Assembly: GCF_031426495.1 (NCBI RefSeq)
Contig: NZ_JANPLK010000080.1
Location: 141,818-205,817, forward strand
Reading direction: 5' to 3'
DNA: 64,000 nt
DNA from: Gemmatimonas sp.
Lineage (GTDB): Bacteria > Gemmatimonadota > Gemmatimonadetes > Gemmatimonadales > Gemmatimonadaceae
Positions 17,557 through 26,967 of this stretch are shown in pieces. The notes beneath the pieces were generated by a model. It searched no databases. It was not told where the DNA came from and was given only the letters and a program-made list of their open reading frames with translations. The translations under genes and the position numbers were made by a program. Position 1 is the stretch's first letter. Every line of letters begins with the position of its first letter.

Positions 17557-18993
17557 ATGCCCGCACCCTTCGGCGCCCGGCCGTCCCTCCGGCACCTCGT
17601 CACCGCCGCCCTGCTCGCGGTGGCTATCCCAGCGGCCACGCCGCCGCTGCTTGCGGCGCAGTCACGCGCTGAGCTGACCAAGGTGGTGCGCCGCAAGGTG
17701 CTCACGAACGGCATGGAAGTGATCGTCGTGGAGAACCACGGCGTGCCCATCGCGACGCTGGAAATCGATGTACGGAACGGGGCGTTCACGCAGAGCCCTG
17801 AGTACGCCGGCCTCGCGCACATGTACGAGCACATGTTCTTCAAGGCCAACAAGGACTTGCCCGACGCCGAGGCCTTCAACGATCGCGCCGCCGAGCTGGG
17901 TGCGGTGTTCAATGGCACGACGCAGGAAGAGCGCGTGAATTACTTCCTCACGTTGCCGGCCGATTCGGTGGCCGGTGGACTGCGGTTTCTGGCCAGCGCG
18001 CTGATCAATCCAAGCTTTCGCGAAGACGAGTTGAAGCGCGAGAAGGAAGTGGTGCTGGGCGAGTACGATCGTAACGAAGCGCAGCCCGGTTTCGCCTTTC
18101 AGCAGAAGGCCACGGAGTTGCTGTATCCCGGTCAGTTCAGCCGGAAGAACACCATCGGCGATCGCACCGTGATCGCCAACGTGACGCCGGCGCAGATGCG
18201 CGAAATTCAGCGCAAGTACTATGTGCCGAACAACAGCGCGCTGATCGTGACCGGCGATGTGGATCCGGAGAAGGTGTTCGCGTTGGCCGAACAGGTGTTC
18301 GGCGCGTGGCCGCGCGGTGAGGATCCCTTCAAGGCTGATCCGATTCCGCCCATTCCCGCGCTCGATGGCAACAAGGCGCACATTAGCGAAGAGCCCATCA
18401 ACGCCGTGGCCGTGCTCATACAGTGGCAGGGTCCGAGTGTCGGCAAGGATCCGGGCGCGACGTTTGCGGCCGATGTGTTCAGCGACGTGCTGAATACGCC
18501 GGGCTCGACGTTCCAGAAGAATCTGGTGGACACCGGACTGTGGCAGGGTGTCGGGGTGAACTACTACACGTTGAATCAGACCGGTCCGATTTCGATCAGC
18601 GGACAGACCACACCGGACAAGTACCGCGCCGCGATGGCCGCGTTGGAGCGCGAGATCGCGCGCTTCACCGATCCCACGTACGTGACCACCCGCGAGCTGG
18701 AAGCGGTCAAGGCCCAGCGAACCGTGTCGAGCGCGTTCGGCATCGAGAAAGCCTCGGAAATCGCGCACACCATCGGCTTCTGGTGGAGCGTCTCCAACCT
18801 CGACTACTTCATCGGCTACACGGATACCATGGCTCAGCAGCGCATCACCGATCTTCTGCGATACACGACCACGTACATCGCGGGAAAGCCGCGTGTCATC
18901 AGTGTGCTGCTGTCCAGTGAAGCGCGCCGCTCGATCGGGCTCACGGAAAAGGAACTGCTGACGCCGGTGACGCGTCCGGTGGTGAGACCGTGA
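17557..18993 (+). CDS. M16 family zinc metallopeptidase, catalytically complete
   Basis: The protein has 478 residues and a signal peptide (residues 1 to about 33, ending LLAAQ). The inverted zinc motif HMYEH is at residues 88-92, and a downstream Glu in the EDELKREKEVVLGEYDRNEA segment supplies the third ligand, as in pitrilysin/MPP-type enzymes. The C-terminal half carries the second M16 domain. The enzyme should act in the periplasm on peptides. Its stop overlaps the start of a second M16 gene by four bases, so they likely form the usual active/inactive heterodimer. Confidence 0.9.
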   Translation: MPAPFGARPSLRHLVTAALLAVAIPAATPPLLAAQSRAELTKVVRRKVLTNGMEVIVVENHGVPIATLEIDVRNGAFTQSPEYAGLAHMYEHMFFKANKDLPDAEAFNDRAAELGAVFNGTTQEERVNYFLTLPADSVAGGLRFLASALINPSFREDELKREKEVVLGEYDRNEAQPGFAFQQKATELLYPGQFSRKNTIGDRTVIANVTPAQMREIQRKYYVPNNSALIVTGDVDPEKVFALAEQVFGAWPRGEDPFKADPIPPIPALDGNKAHISEEPINAVAVLIQWQGPSVGKDPGATFAADVFSDVLNTPGSTFQKNLVDTGLWQGVGVNYYTLNQTGPISISGQTTPDKYRAAMAALEREIARFTDPTYVTTRELEAVKAQRTVSSAFGIEKASEIAHTIGFWWSVSNLDYFIGYTDTMAQQRITDLLRYTTTYIAGKPRVISVLLSSEARRSIGLTEKELLTPVTRPVVRP

Positions 18994-20354
18994 AAAAACA
19001 GTATGGAGTCGGGGGTATGGGGTACGGGGTACTGCTGGCGGCAGGGGTGATGATGCTGACGGCGGCGCCATTGTCGGGGCAGGGGGCGGTGAAGAAGCCG
19101 GCGGTGACGTCGCCGACCGATACGCTCACGTCGAAGTTCGATGTCGCCGGCATTCCGGTCATTCTGCGTCGCGTGAGCGCGAACAACGTCGTCGCGGCCA
19201 ACCTCTATCTGTTGGGTGGTACGCGGCAGCTCAGGGCGGCGAATCAGGGCATCGAGACGTTGCTGCTGGAAGCGAGTGAACGCGGGACCGCCAAGTATCC
19301 GCGCGATCTGCTCCGCACGAAGATGGCGCAGTTGGGCAGTGCGATCGGCGTTGGGGCGAATGCCGATTGGACGACGATCAGTTTGCGCGCCACGACCACT
19401 GGACTCGATAGCACGTGGGCCATTCTAGCCGATCGGATCATGGCGCCGCGGCTCGATCCGGCGGAAGTGGAGCTGGTGCGCGAGCAGTTCGTGACCGCGA
19501 CGCGTCAGCGCAAGGACAGCCCCGATGCGTTGCTCGATTACCTCGCCGATAGCATCGCGTTCTCCGGTCATCCGTACGCGCTCGAGCCCACGGGCACCGA
19601 GCAGTCGCTCACGTCAATCACCACCGCCGACCTCAAGGCGTATCACGCGTCGCAGTTCGTGACGTCGCGCATGATGCTGGTCGTGGTGGGTAACGTGTCG
19701 CGTACCAAGGTGGAGAAGCTCGTGCGCGAAACGCTGGGACGGATGCCGAAGGGCACGTACGCGTGGGCGCTGCCCGAACCGCCGGCGGAACTGCCCAGTG
19801 CCTACGTGGTCGAGAAGCGCACGCTGCCCACCAACTATCTGCAGGGATACTTCCACGGTCCGAAAGCCACCAGCAAGGACTATCCGGCGCTGCGGCTGGC
19901 CTGCGCGGTGCTCAGTGGCCGGTTGTTCGCCGAAGTGCGCGGTCGTCGCAATCTCACGTACTCGGTGAATGCGCCGTTCGTGGAGCGCGCGTTCTCGCTG
20001 GGCGGGTTGTATGTCACCACCACGCAGCCAGACGAAGTGCTCACCATCATGCAGCAGCAGATTACGTCGCTGCGCGAAGGCACGATTACCACCGACGGAC
20101 TCGATCGGCTGGTGCAGCAGTTCATCGTGACGTACTTCCTCGATAACGAAACGAACGCCGACCAGGCGAACATGCTGGCGCGCGCCGAGTTGTATCAGGG
20201 CGATTTCCGTCGCGCGGCGCAGTTTGTGGAAGAACTCCGCGCCGTCACGCCGGAGCAGATCCAGCAGGCGGCCCGTACGTACATGGGGAAGGTGCGGTGG
20301 GCCTACGTCGGCGACCCATCCAAGGTCACGCCGGCGCGGCTGCTGCGCTTCTGA
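18990..20354 (+). CDS. M16 family peptidase-like subunit lacking the zinc motif
   Basis: GTG 18990 overlaps the previous TGA by four bases (GTGA); ATG 19017 is an alternative start. The protein has 454 residues and an exported N-terminus. Where an active M16 enzyme has HxxEH, this protein reads GIETLLLEASER, so it cannot bind catalytic zinc in the normal way. The later M16 region is intact (YFHGPKATSKDYPALRLAC, RGRRNLTYSVNAPF). In known pairs such a subunit binds substrate for its active partner. The first 13 codons consist of the GGAGT/GGGGTA repeat also found at 39.5 and 49.9 kb. Confidence 0.85.
   Translation: MKKQYGVGGMGYGVLLAAGVMMLTAAPLSGQGAVKKPAVTSPTDTLTSKFDVAGIPVILRRVSANNVVAANLYLLGGTRQLRAANQGIETLLLEASERGTAKYPRDLLRTKMAQLGSAIGVGANADWTTISLRATTTGLDSTWAILADRIMAPRLDPAEVELVREQFVTATRQRKDSPDALLDYLADSIAFSGHPYALEPTGTEQSLTSITTADLKAYHASQFVTSRMMLVVVGNVSRTKVEKLVRETLGRMPKGTYAWALPEPPAELPSAYVVEKRTLPTNYLQGYFHGPKATSKDYPALRLACAVLSGRLFAEVRGRRNLTYSVNAPFVERAFSLGGLYVTTTQPDEVLTIMQQQITSLREGTITTDGLDRLVQQFIVTYFLDNETNADQANMLARAELYQGDFRRAAQFVEELRAVTPEQIQQAARTYMGKVRWAYVGDPSKVTPARLLRF
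18997..19031 (+). repeat. GGAGTCGGGGGTA repeat copy inside a signal peptide
   Basis: The string TATGGAGTCGGGGGTATGG and the following GGTACGGGGTACTG match the junction repeats at 39535-39687 and 49904-50031. Here they are translated as YGVGGMGYGVLL at the start of the second M16 protein. Confidence 0.6.
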
Positions 20355-21115
20355 CCAGTCTCCTGACCAGTCTCCCGACCACGCCGGGTCGTGGTGTCGC
20401 ACTCTCGGTCGATCTGGCGTACGTGGATTACCGTGATATCGGTGTCGCGCTGGTCACCTACGACGACGGTGGTGGCAAGCACGACTCGCTGACGGCGCGC
20501 GCATTCGATGTGCCGCTCAGCGGCCGCCCATCGGTGGCGGCGCTGGCCTCGTGGCTGCGCGAGATGGTCGAGACGCACGACGTGCGCTGCCTGTGCATCG
20601 ATGGCCCGCTGGGATGGCGATCGCCCGATACCGATTCGCCGCATTGCCGACTCAGCGAGCGCGCCGTCCGCGCCCCCGGCAAAACGGGGCTCCCGCCCGA
20701 CGGCGTGAAGCCGCGCACATACCTCGGTTTCACCACGTTCTCGATCGCGCTCTTCGAATCATTCCTGTCGTCGGCCGACTGGGCGCTGCCCGGCGATCCC
20801 GCCGCCGTACCGACGGCCCGCGTGGTCACCGAAAGCTTTCCCACCGCCGGATGGCGTGCGCTCGGCCTGTCGCCACTGATGGCCAAGGGACGCGCGTCGG
20901 TGGCTGACGTGCAGGACGCCGGCGTCCGACTACTGGCGCGTACTGGCATCACGCTCGAGCAGGTACGCACACACGATCAGTTGCAGGCCGTCGTCGGTGG
21001 CATCGCTGGTGCCTGGTGGGCCGCCGGCCGAACGAGTCACGTGCAATTGGCCGGTGCCGCACCATTCCGCCTCGACGGAAGCTGGCGCGAGGGATATATC
21101 ATGATTCCAGCATAG
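20297..21115 (+). CDS. DUF429-like protein (RNase H-like fold)
   Basis: The frame opens at GTG 20297, inside the M16 gene (58-base overlap). A CTG at 20351, overlapping the M16 TGA, is the other possible start, because the recognisable domain begins only at ALSVDLAYVDYRDIGVAL (about residue 35). Conserved-looking elements are VDLAY with an early Asp, CLCIDGPLGW, a second acidic region, and a C-terminal helix HDQLQAVVGGIAGAWWAAGR, which together resemble DUF429 predicted nucleases. The full frame has 272 codons. No experimental function is known to me. It probably belongs to the M16 transcript. Confidence 0.55.
   Translation: MGLRRRPIQGHAGAAAALLTSLLTSLPTTPGRGVALSVDLAYVDYRDIGVALVTYDDGGGKHDSLTARAFDVPLSGRPSVAALASWLREMVETHDVRCLCIDGPLGWRSPDTDSPHCRLSERAVRAPGKTGLPPDGVKPRTYLGFTTFSIALFESFLSSADWALPGDPAAVPTARVVTESFPTAGWRALGLSPLMAKGRASVADVQDAGVRLLARTGITLEQVRTHDQLQAVVGGIAGAWWAAGRTSHVQLAGAAPFRLDGSWREGYIMIPA
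20349..20376 (+). repeat. 12-bp tandem repeat at the M16/DUF429 junction
   Basis: CTGACCAGTCTC occurs twice in a row, followed by a third partial copy CCGACC, covering the M16 stop codon and the first possible codons of the DUF429-like gene. Confidence 0.6.
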
Positions 21116-21178
21116 CTGTCGCAGACGCAGCGCCCGAGTCCCGTGTGCGTTGCCCTTGTACGACTCCCACCGCCTCCC

Positions 21179-22696
21179 ATGTCGAATCCCTACTCCCGTC
21201 GTGACTTCGTGTCCGACAGCGCCACGCTCGCCTTCGGCGCGATGATCGTGCCGCGTGCCGTGCTCGGTGGCCCCGGCTATCGCGCCCCCAGCGCCAAGCT
21301 CAACATCGCCTGTGTCGGCATCGGTGGCATGGGTATGAGCAACATGTCGCAGATGCTCACCGAAAACATCGTGGCGGTGTGCGACGTGGACTTCGCGTAC
21401 GTGGAGCGCTCGCTCGACGGGCGGCTCAAGCCGCGTACCGGCGAGCCATCAGCGCAGAATGTGCAACTTGGCGAGGCCTACAAGAACGCCACGAAGTACA
21501 CGGATTTCCGCGTGATGCTCGACAAGCAGAAGGACATCGACGCGGTGCTGATCGCGACGCCCGATCACCTGCACGCCACCATCGCGCTGGCCGCGATGTC
21601 GCTCGGCAAGCATGTGTACGTGCAGAAGCCGCTCGCGTATTCCGTGCATGAAGTGCGACTGCTGCAGAAGGCGGCCGCGGCCAATCCAAAGCTGGCCACG
21701 CAGATGGGCAATCAGGGCCACTCGATGGAAGGCTCGCACCGCATCAGCGAGATCATCAAATCCGGCATTCTCGGCAAGATCCACGAAGTGCACGTGTGGA
21801 CCGATCGCCCGGTGCGCTATTGGGCGCAGGGCATTCCGCGCCCGCGCGCGGCGAATGCGCCGGCCCCGACGAATCCACCGAACCCTCGCCCGCAGTGGAA
21901 CATGGGCACGGTCGACAACGCGGTGCGTTCGGCGATGGCGGCCAATGATTCGTCGATGCCGCCGGGACTGAACTGGGATCTGTACCTCGGCCCCGCACCG
22001 GAGATCGCCTATCACCCGGCGTACCATCCCTTTGCGTGGCGTGGCTGGCTCGACTTCGGCGTCGGCTCGCTGGGCGACATGGGCGCCCACCTGATCGATC
22101 AGCCGTTTACGTCGCTTGGCCTCACGTATCCCACGTCGATCTCGGCGTCGTCCACGCCGTGGGGTGGCGGGGCGCAGAATCCGGCCACGTATCCGATGGC
22201 CACAATGGTGCAGTACGACTTCCCGAAGGTGGGTAAGCGTGATGCGCTCAAGCTGTACTGGTACGACGGTGGCTTGATGCCGCCGCGTCCGGCAATGCTT
22301 CCCGACGAAGTGCCGATGAACAACCCCGGCAGCGACGGCGGCGGTGGTGTCTTCATCGGCGAGAAGGGCATCATGTTCTACGAGACGTACGGCAACAAGC
22401 CGCGCATCTTCCCGGAAGCGATCGCCAAGAAGGCCGAGCAGGTGCCGGTGACGCTGCCGCGCATCACGGTGTCGCACGAGCAGAACTGGATCCAGGCGTC
22501 GAAGGGCGAAGCGCAGTCAAGCTCGCCGTTCTCGCAGGCGTCGCCGCTCACCGAAACGATGTTGCTGGGGATGGCGGCGTTGCGCGCGGGGCAAGGCCGC
22601 AAGGTGATCTATGATAGCGCCGGGATGAAGTTCACCAATGCGCCCGACGCGGATCAGTTTCTTACGCGCGTGTACCGCAAAGGATGGGAGCTCTAG
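21179..22696 (+). CDS. Gfo/Idh/MocA family oxidoreductase with Tat signal
   Basis: Start ATG 21179 is chosen because a Tat motif SRRDFV (residues 6-11) follows at once; 505 residues. After the signal comes a Rossmann fold (NIACVGIGGMGMSNMS) and the family segment VQKPLAYSVHEVRLL, where the Lys is the conserved catalytic EKP-type lysine. The longer C-terminal part with LGDMGAHLIDQPF is typical of secreted sugar-dehydrogenase-like members. Family enzymes oxidise or rearrange sugars with NAD(P). Tat export fits prior cofactor loading. The M20 peptidase gene begins at its stop codon. Confidence 0.9.
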   Translation: MSNPYSRRDFVSDSATLAFGAMIVPRAVLGGPGYRAPSAKLNIACVGIGGMGMSNMSQMLTENIVAVCDVDFAYVERSLDGRLKPRTGEPSAQNVQLGEAYKNATKYTDFRVMLDKQKDIDAVLIATPDHLHATIALAAMSLGKHVYVQKPLAYSVHEVRLLQKAAAANPKLATQMGNQGHSMEGSHRISEIIKSGILGKIHEVHVWTDRPVRYWAQGIPRPRAANAPAPTNPPNPRPQWNMGTVDNAVRSAMAANDSSMPPGLNWDLYLGPAPEIAYHPAYHPFAWRGWLDFGVGSLGDMGAHLIDQPFTSLGLTYPTSISASSTPWGGGAQNPATYPMATMVQYDFPKVGKRDALKLYWYDGGLMPPRPAMLPDEVPMNNPGSDGGGGVFIGEKGIMFYETYGNKPRIFPEAIAKKAEQVPVTLPRITVSHEQNWIQASKGEAQSSSPFSQASPLTETMLLGMAALRAGQGRKVIYDSAGMKFTNAPDADQFLTRVYRKGWEL

Positions 22697-24165
22697 TGCG
22701 CCGTGTAGCCGTGGCGCTCTCGCTCGTCGCCAGCGCCGTTGTCACAACGTCGATTCAAGCGCAGGGCACGTCGCCCTATATCGTTACGACCGCGGCGCCG
22801 GCCGGGTTTGATCGCGCGCTGGCACAGCGGGCGTCGCTCGAGCATCTCACTAAACTCATCGCGCTGAACACGCAGAATCCGCCGGGTAATGAGATGCTCA
22901 CGGCGCGCTACTTCGACGCGATCTTCGCGCAGATCCCCGGTGTCGAGCGACATGTGCTCGATGCCGGGAATGGACGCGCCAACTTCGTGGCACGACTGCG
23001 CGCGGTAAATCCCACCAAACGACCGGTGCTCATCATGGGCCACATGGACGTGGTCGGCGCCGACAGGACCAAGTGGAATACGCCGGCCTTCATGGCGACG
23101 ATTCGCGACGAAGGTGGTGTGTCGTACCTGTACGGTCGCGGTGCCATCGACGACAAGGGCATGCTCGCCACGGCGACGGCGGCCATGCAGCAGTTGGCCA
23201 CGCAGCGCGCCTCACTCGACCGCGACATCATCTTCTTGGCCACGGCGGCCGAGGAAGGCGGGGATGAAGTGGGTATCGATCGAGTGATCGAGAAGCACTT
23301 CGATCTCATCAAGGATGCCGAGTTCGCGCTCAATGAAGGCGGGCGCGTGCGGGTATCCGATGGCCGCGTAATGTCGGTGAACATCCAGACCACCGAGAAG
23401 ATCTCGTACAACGTGGTCGCCACCGCCAAGGGGCCGAGTGGTCACGCGTCGGTGCCGCTGCCGCAGAACGTGCTGGCGGCGCTCGCCCGTGCGGTGTCGC
23501 GTGTGCACGAATGGAAGTCGCCGGTGAAGCTGAACGAGACGACGCGATTGTATTTCGCGCGCCTCGCGCGAATCGAGAAGGATCCGATCATGAAGGCGGC
23601 CATGCTGCGCGTGTCGTCGCCCACGGCGTCGAAGGTGCAGATCGACGCGGCCGCGGCGATTCTGTCGCGCGAGCCGCTGCACAATGCGGTGTTGCGCACG
23701 GGCCAGTCGCTCACGCTGATGAACGGTGGTATCCGTTCGAATGTGATTCCGAGCGAAGGCACAGCGACCTTCAACGTGCGCGTGCTGCCCAACGACGATG
23801 TGCGCACAGTCGTCGCGGCCTTCAACACGGTCGCGAAGGAATCGCAGGTCACATTTGCGCTCACCGGTGACCCGCGTACATCACCGCCGGTGTCGCCGGT
23901 GTCGGCCGCGCTGTATCAGGCGATGGAGTCGTCGGCGACGGCGATGGTGCCGACTACTACTGTCATTCCGTTCATGAGTACGGGCGCCACCGATGGTGCC
24001 GCGCTGCGCGCGAAGGGCATTCCCACCTACGGCATTCTGCCGATGCCGTTGCCGATGGTGGATGAGTTGCGCATGCACGGCGACAACGAGCGGGTACCGG
24101 TGCCGGCGCTGGGGTGGGCTGCTGAATTCCTGTATCGCACGCTGCAGCGTGTGACTGCGAAGTGA
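22696..24165 (+). CDS. M20 family metallopeptidase, secreted
   Basis: GTG 22696 overlaps the preceding TAG by one base and begins a normal signal peptide (RRVAVALSLVASAVV, ending SIQAQ); ATG 22684 would add four residues. The protein has 489 residues. Zinc-site landmarks of the M20 family are GHMDVVGAD, YGRGAIDDKG and the general-base segment AAEEGGDE, with a lid domain between (SYNVVATAKGPSGHASVPLP) and a late His-containing segment. Such enzymes remove N-terminal residues or hydrolyse dipeptides. The position behind the Tat oxidoreductase suggests cotranscription. Confidence 0.9.
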   Translation: MRRVAVALSLVASAVVTTSIQAQGTSPYIVTTAAPAGFDRALAQRASLEHLTKLIALNTQNPPGNEMLTARYFDAIFAQIPGVERHVLDAGNGRANFVARLRAVNPTKRPVLIMGHMDVVGADRTKWNTPAFMATIRDEGGVSYLYGRGAIDDKGMLATATAAMQQLATQRASLDRDIIFLATAAEEGGDEVGIDRVIEKHFDLIKDAEFALNEGGRVRVSDGRVMSVNIQTTEKISYNVVATAKGPSGHASVPLPQNVLAALARAVSRVHEWKSPVKLNETTRLYFARLARIEKDPIMKAAMLRVSSPTASKVQIDAAAAILSREPLHNAVLRTGQSLTLMNGGIRSNVIPSEGTATFNVRVLPNDDVRTVVAAFNTVAKESQVTFALTGDPRTSPPVSPVSAALYQAMESSATAMVPTTTVIPFMSTGATDGAALRAKGIPTYGILPMPLPMVDELRMHGDNERVPVPALGWAAEFLYRTLQRVTAK

Positions 24166-24172
24166 ACGCGAC

Positions 24173-25009
24173 GTGAGTCGGGCCGAGGACGCCCCGTCGG
24201 TCGAACTGCGTGCACCCGACGGGGCGTTTGCGCGCGTGTATCTCGACGGCGCGCATGTGACGTCGTGGGTTCCGGCGCGATCGTCGGTCGATCGGCTGTT
24301 CGTCAGTCGGGAGGCGCAGTACGGGCCCGGCTGCTCGATCCGCGGCGGCATTCCCGTGTGCTTTCCGCAGTTCGGTGCGTTTGGTCCGATTGGTCATCAC
24401 GGGTTCGCGCGACTCAGCCGGTGGACCGTGGTGGCGCAGGATGAGATGCAGGGCGGTGCTCGCGTCGTCCTGCGGCTCACCGATACCGACGCATCGCGCG
24501 CCGTGTGGCCGTTCGCCTTTCAGGCCGACCTCTCGGTGCACGTGGCTGCGGCGGTGCTCACGGTGCAGCTCACCGTGACCAATACCGACTCGCAGGCGCT
24601 GTCGTTCACGGCCGCGCTGCATCCGTACTTTACGGTTGAGAACGCGCTCACGACGACGGTCAGCGGACTGAGGGGCTGCCGATATCGCGATGCACTCCGC
24701 GACGGGGTCGAGTTCGACGAAGCAGCTGACGTTCTGCCGATCGACGGACACATCGATCGCGTGTACTTCGCGACACCCGATGTCATCGAGATGCGGGAGC
24801 CGAATCGTACGCTCCGCATCGAGAAGCGTGGGTTTCCGGAAACGGTGGTGTGGAATCCCGGTGCGGAAGGCACGCGCACCCGGGCAGACTTTGCTGATGG
24901 CGAGGAACTGCTGATGGTGTGCGTGGAGGCCGCCGTGGTGCGGCCTCCGGTGCTGCTGGCGTCAGGCGAACAGTGGGTCGGAACGCAGCTTATGACCGCG
25001 GTGCGCTAG
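24173..25009 (+). CDS. D-hexose-6-phosphate mutarotase (aldose-1-epimerase-like)
   Basis: GTG 24173, seven bases after the M20 stop, gives 278 residues without a signal peptide. Family signatures are IRGGIPVCFPQFGAFG, HHGFARLSRW, FTAALHPYFTVE and VVWNPGAEG, matching YeaD-type glucose-6-phosphate 1-epimerases. The His of HGFAR and the later Glu act in alpha/beta interconversion in this family. The end overlaps the convergent M28 peptidase by 20 bases. Confidence 0.88.
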   Translation: MSRAEDAPSVELRAPDGAFARVYLDGAHVTSWVPARSSVDRLFVSREAQYGPGCSIRGGIPVCFPQFGAFGPIGHHGFARLSRWTVVAQDEMQGGARVVLRLTDTDASRAVWPFAFQADLSVHVAAAVLTVQLTVTNTDSQALSFTAALHPYFTVENALTTTVSGLRGCRYRDALRDGVEFDEAADVLPIDGHIDRVYFATPDVIEMREPNRTLRIEKRGFPETVVWNPGAEGTRTRADFADGEELLMVCVEAAVVRPPVLLASGEQWVGTQLMTAVR

Positions 25010-26603
25010 CGGCCGGCTTGCGCGGAAACAGCGCGGAACGGTTGGCCGCGTGGTAGACAAATGAGGCGATCACGGCGGCATTGAGCTTCATGTCAGCATC
25101 CTGCACGCGCTCGTAGGTATCCATGTTCGAGTGATGCGTGCGGGTACCGTACTCGACCTCGTCCTGAATGAATTGGAAGCCCGGAATGCCGATACCGTCG
25201 AACGCCAGGTGGTCCGTACCGCCGGTGTTCGACAGCGTGGCCGCCTTCACGCCCTTGTCGTCGAAGGGCTTCATCCACGACTTGAAGATCGGGCCCGCCT
25301 CTGTGTTGCCCTGCTGAAAGACGCCGCGGATCGCCCCGGTGCCGTTGTCGAGATTGAAGTACACCGACACCTTCTTGCCCGCGTCCGTGAGTGAGTCGCG
25401 CGTGCCGAACTGCTGACGCACGTACGCACGCGAGCCCAGTAGCCCCTGCTCTTCGCCGGTCCACAGGGCAATACGAATCGTGCGCTTGGGCTTGAGCCCG
25501 GACGCCTTGAGCACGCGCATCGCTTCCAGCATCGCCGCCGAGCCGGCGGCGTTGTCGGTGGCGCCCGTCCCAGCGTGCCATGAGTCGAAGTGCGCGCCCA
25601 GCATCACCACTTCGTCCTTGAGTTGCGGATCGGTGCCCGGGATCTCGGCGATGATGTTGAACGAGGTGAGATCGTCGTCGTAGAAGCGATTGCGGACGTC
25701 GAGCTCGATCTCTACCGGCACGCCTTTCTCGACCGTGCGCAGCATGCGGCCGTAATGCTCGATGGCCACCACGATCAGCGGCGTCCCGTACGGGGTTCTC
25801 GGATCGCGTGACTGCCCGTTGTTGGTGAACACGGTGCCGCCGTCGCCCCGGCCCGGTTCGATCACTGCCGCGACCTGTTCGTCGGCAATGAAGGCCATTC
25901 GCCGAACGGTCGTGGCCTGCGTGGCGCGCATGGCGTCCTGCTGCCGCCTGGCGGCACTATCGGCGGCGGTGCGCGGTGCGGACGCGCGCGGACCCGTCGC
26001 GGCCGGTGCCGGCATAGGTGCGGCCTCGAGTTTGGCGAGATCGGCCTCGGTACGGCGCGCGGCCAACGGCTCGAAGCGGGGCGCAACCTCGCGCATCGGG
26101 GCCAGCATCACGACTTTGCCGGCCAGCTTACCGCGGTACTTCTCGAAGTCGGCATCGCCATCGATGCGCACGTAAACAAGTTCGCTCTTCACGAGCCCGT
26201 TGGTGCCCGGCGTCCACGCCTGCGGATAGCCGATCACGGCAAATGGTACGGGTGACGTGACCTGCGCGTAGAACTTCTCGTTGACCCAGCCGCGGCCAAA
26301 GGTGCCCCACGGCTCGATGCGCGGGTTGCTGAGCCCCCATGACTGCATTTGCTGCACCGTGTAGTCTGCGGCGCGCCGTGTGATTGGCGAGCCCGTCAGG
26401 CGGGGGCCATGCACGTCGGTGAGCCACGACATCATGGTCATGACCTGCGAGCGCTCGAAGGCCTCGGCCCGGATCTTGGCGATTGCGGCCATGTCCACCG
26501 GCTCGCCGCTCTGCGCGAGCGCCATGCGGCCGGCAAAAAGCAAGGGGACGAGCGGGAGCAGCGCCGCGCGGCGTCGTGCTGCCGCGGAGAGAAGAGGACG
26601 CAT
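24990..26603 (-). CDS. M28 family zinc aminopeptidase, secreted
   Basis: The protein has 537 residues and a signal peptide (residues 1 to about 31, ending MALAQ). The protease-associated insertion lies in the middle. The catalytic domain shows HFDSWHAGTGATDNAAGSAA (His and bridging Asp), LWTGEEQGLLGSRAYV (Glu-Glu), FNLDNGTGAIRG (Asp) and a final His in TRTHHSNMDTYE, the full M28 zinc set. It should trim peptides outside the cytoplasm. It converges with, and overlaps, the mutarotase gene. Confidence 0.92.
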   Translation of the reverse strand: MRPLLSAAARRRAALLPLVPLLFAGRMALAQSGEPVDMAAIAKIRAEAFERSQVMTMMSWLTDVHGPRLTGSPITRRAADYTVQQMQSWGLSNPRIEPWGTFGRGWVNEKFYAQVTSPVPFAVIGYPQAWTPGTNGLVKSELVYVRIDGDADFEKYRGKLAGKVVMLAPMREVAPRFEPLAARRTEADLAKLEAAPMPAPAATGPRASAPRTAADSAARRQQDAMRATQATTVRRMAFIADEQVAAVIEPGRGDGGTVFTNNGQSRDPRTPYGTPLIVVAIEHYGRMLRTVEKGVPVEIELDVRNRFYDDDLTSFNIIAEIPGTDPQLKDEVVMLGAHFDSWHAGTGATDNAAGSAAMLEAMRVLKASGLKPKRTIRIALWTGEEQGLLGSRAYVRQQFGTRDSLTDAGKKVSVYFNLDNGTGAIRGVFQQGNTEAGPIFKSWMKPFDDKGVKAATLSNTGGTDHLAFDGIGIPGFQFIQDEVEYGTRTHHSNMDTYERVQDADMKLNAAVIASFVYHAANRSALFPRKPAASAPRS

Positions 26604-26685
26604 CAGAACACTCAGCAGAAGGTGGCAGGGGACGCCCGTCGCGCCACTGCGTTACGGGCGAACCAACCAATCTGCTGTCCGGTGC

Positions 26686-26967
26686 TCAGTCCTGCTCGCC
26701 TTCCGGTGTCTGGCGGCCTTTGCCATCGGGCGAGTCGAACATTCGCTCGCCATGCACTTCATCGTCGCGAGTGACGCCGGCCGCTCCTTTGAGCTCGTGA
26801 CCAATCGCCGCGTCCTCAAGCTCCTCCGCCGAGCGAGGTTCGGCACCAAGCCCCATGTCAGCGTCGTCGGAGTGTTCGTCCACCACCAACCCGTCGGCAT
26901 CTCGCACGACGTCCGCGTCCTGTGCCGGCGCCTCGTCATCGGACTTGGCGCGCTGAGGCGTCGTCAT
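26686..26967 (-). CDS. Small acidic hypothetical protein
   Basis: I recognise no family. The 93-residue protein is very rich in Asp and Glu (EAPAQDADVVRDADG, DEHSDDADMG) and looks disordered. The reason to accept it is the ATGA overlap at 26964-26967 with the stop of the upstream membrane/SRPBCC gene, the coupling style used throughout this window. Confidence 0.5.
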   Translation of the reverse strand: MTTPQRAKSDDEAPAQDADVVRDADGLVVDEHSDDADMGLGAEPRSAEELEDAAIGHELKGAAGVTRDDEVHGERMFDSPDGKGRQTPEGEQD

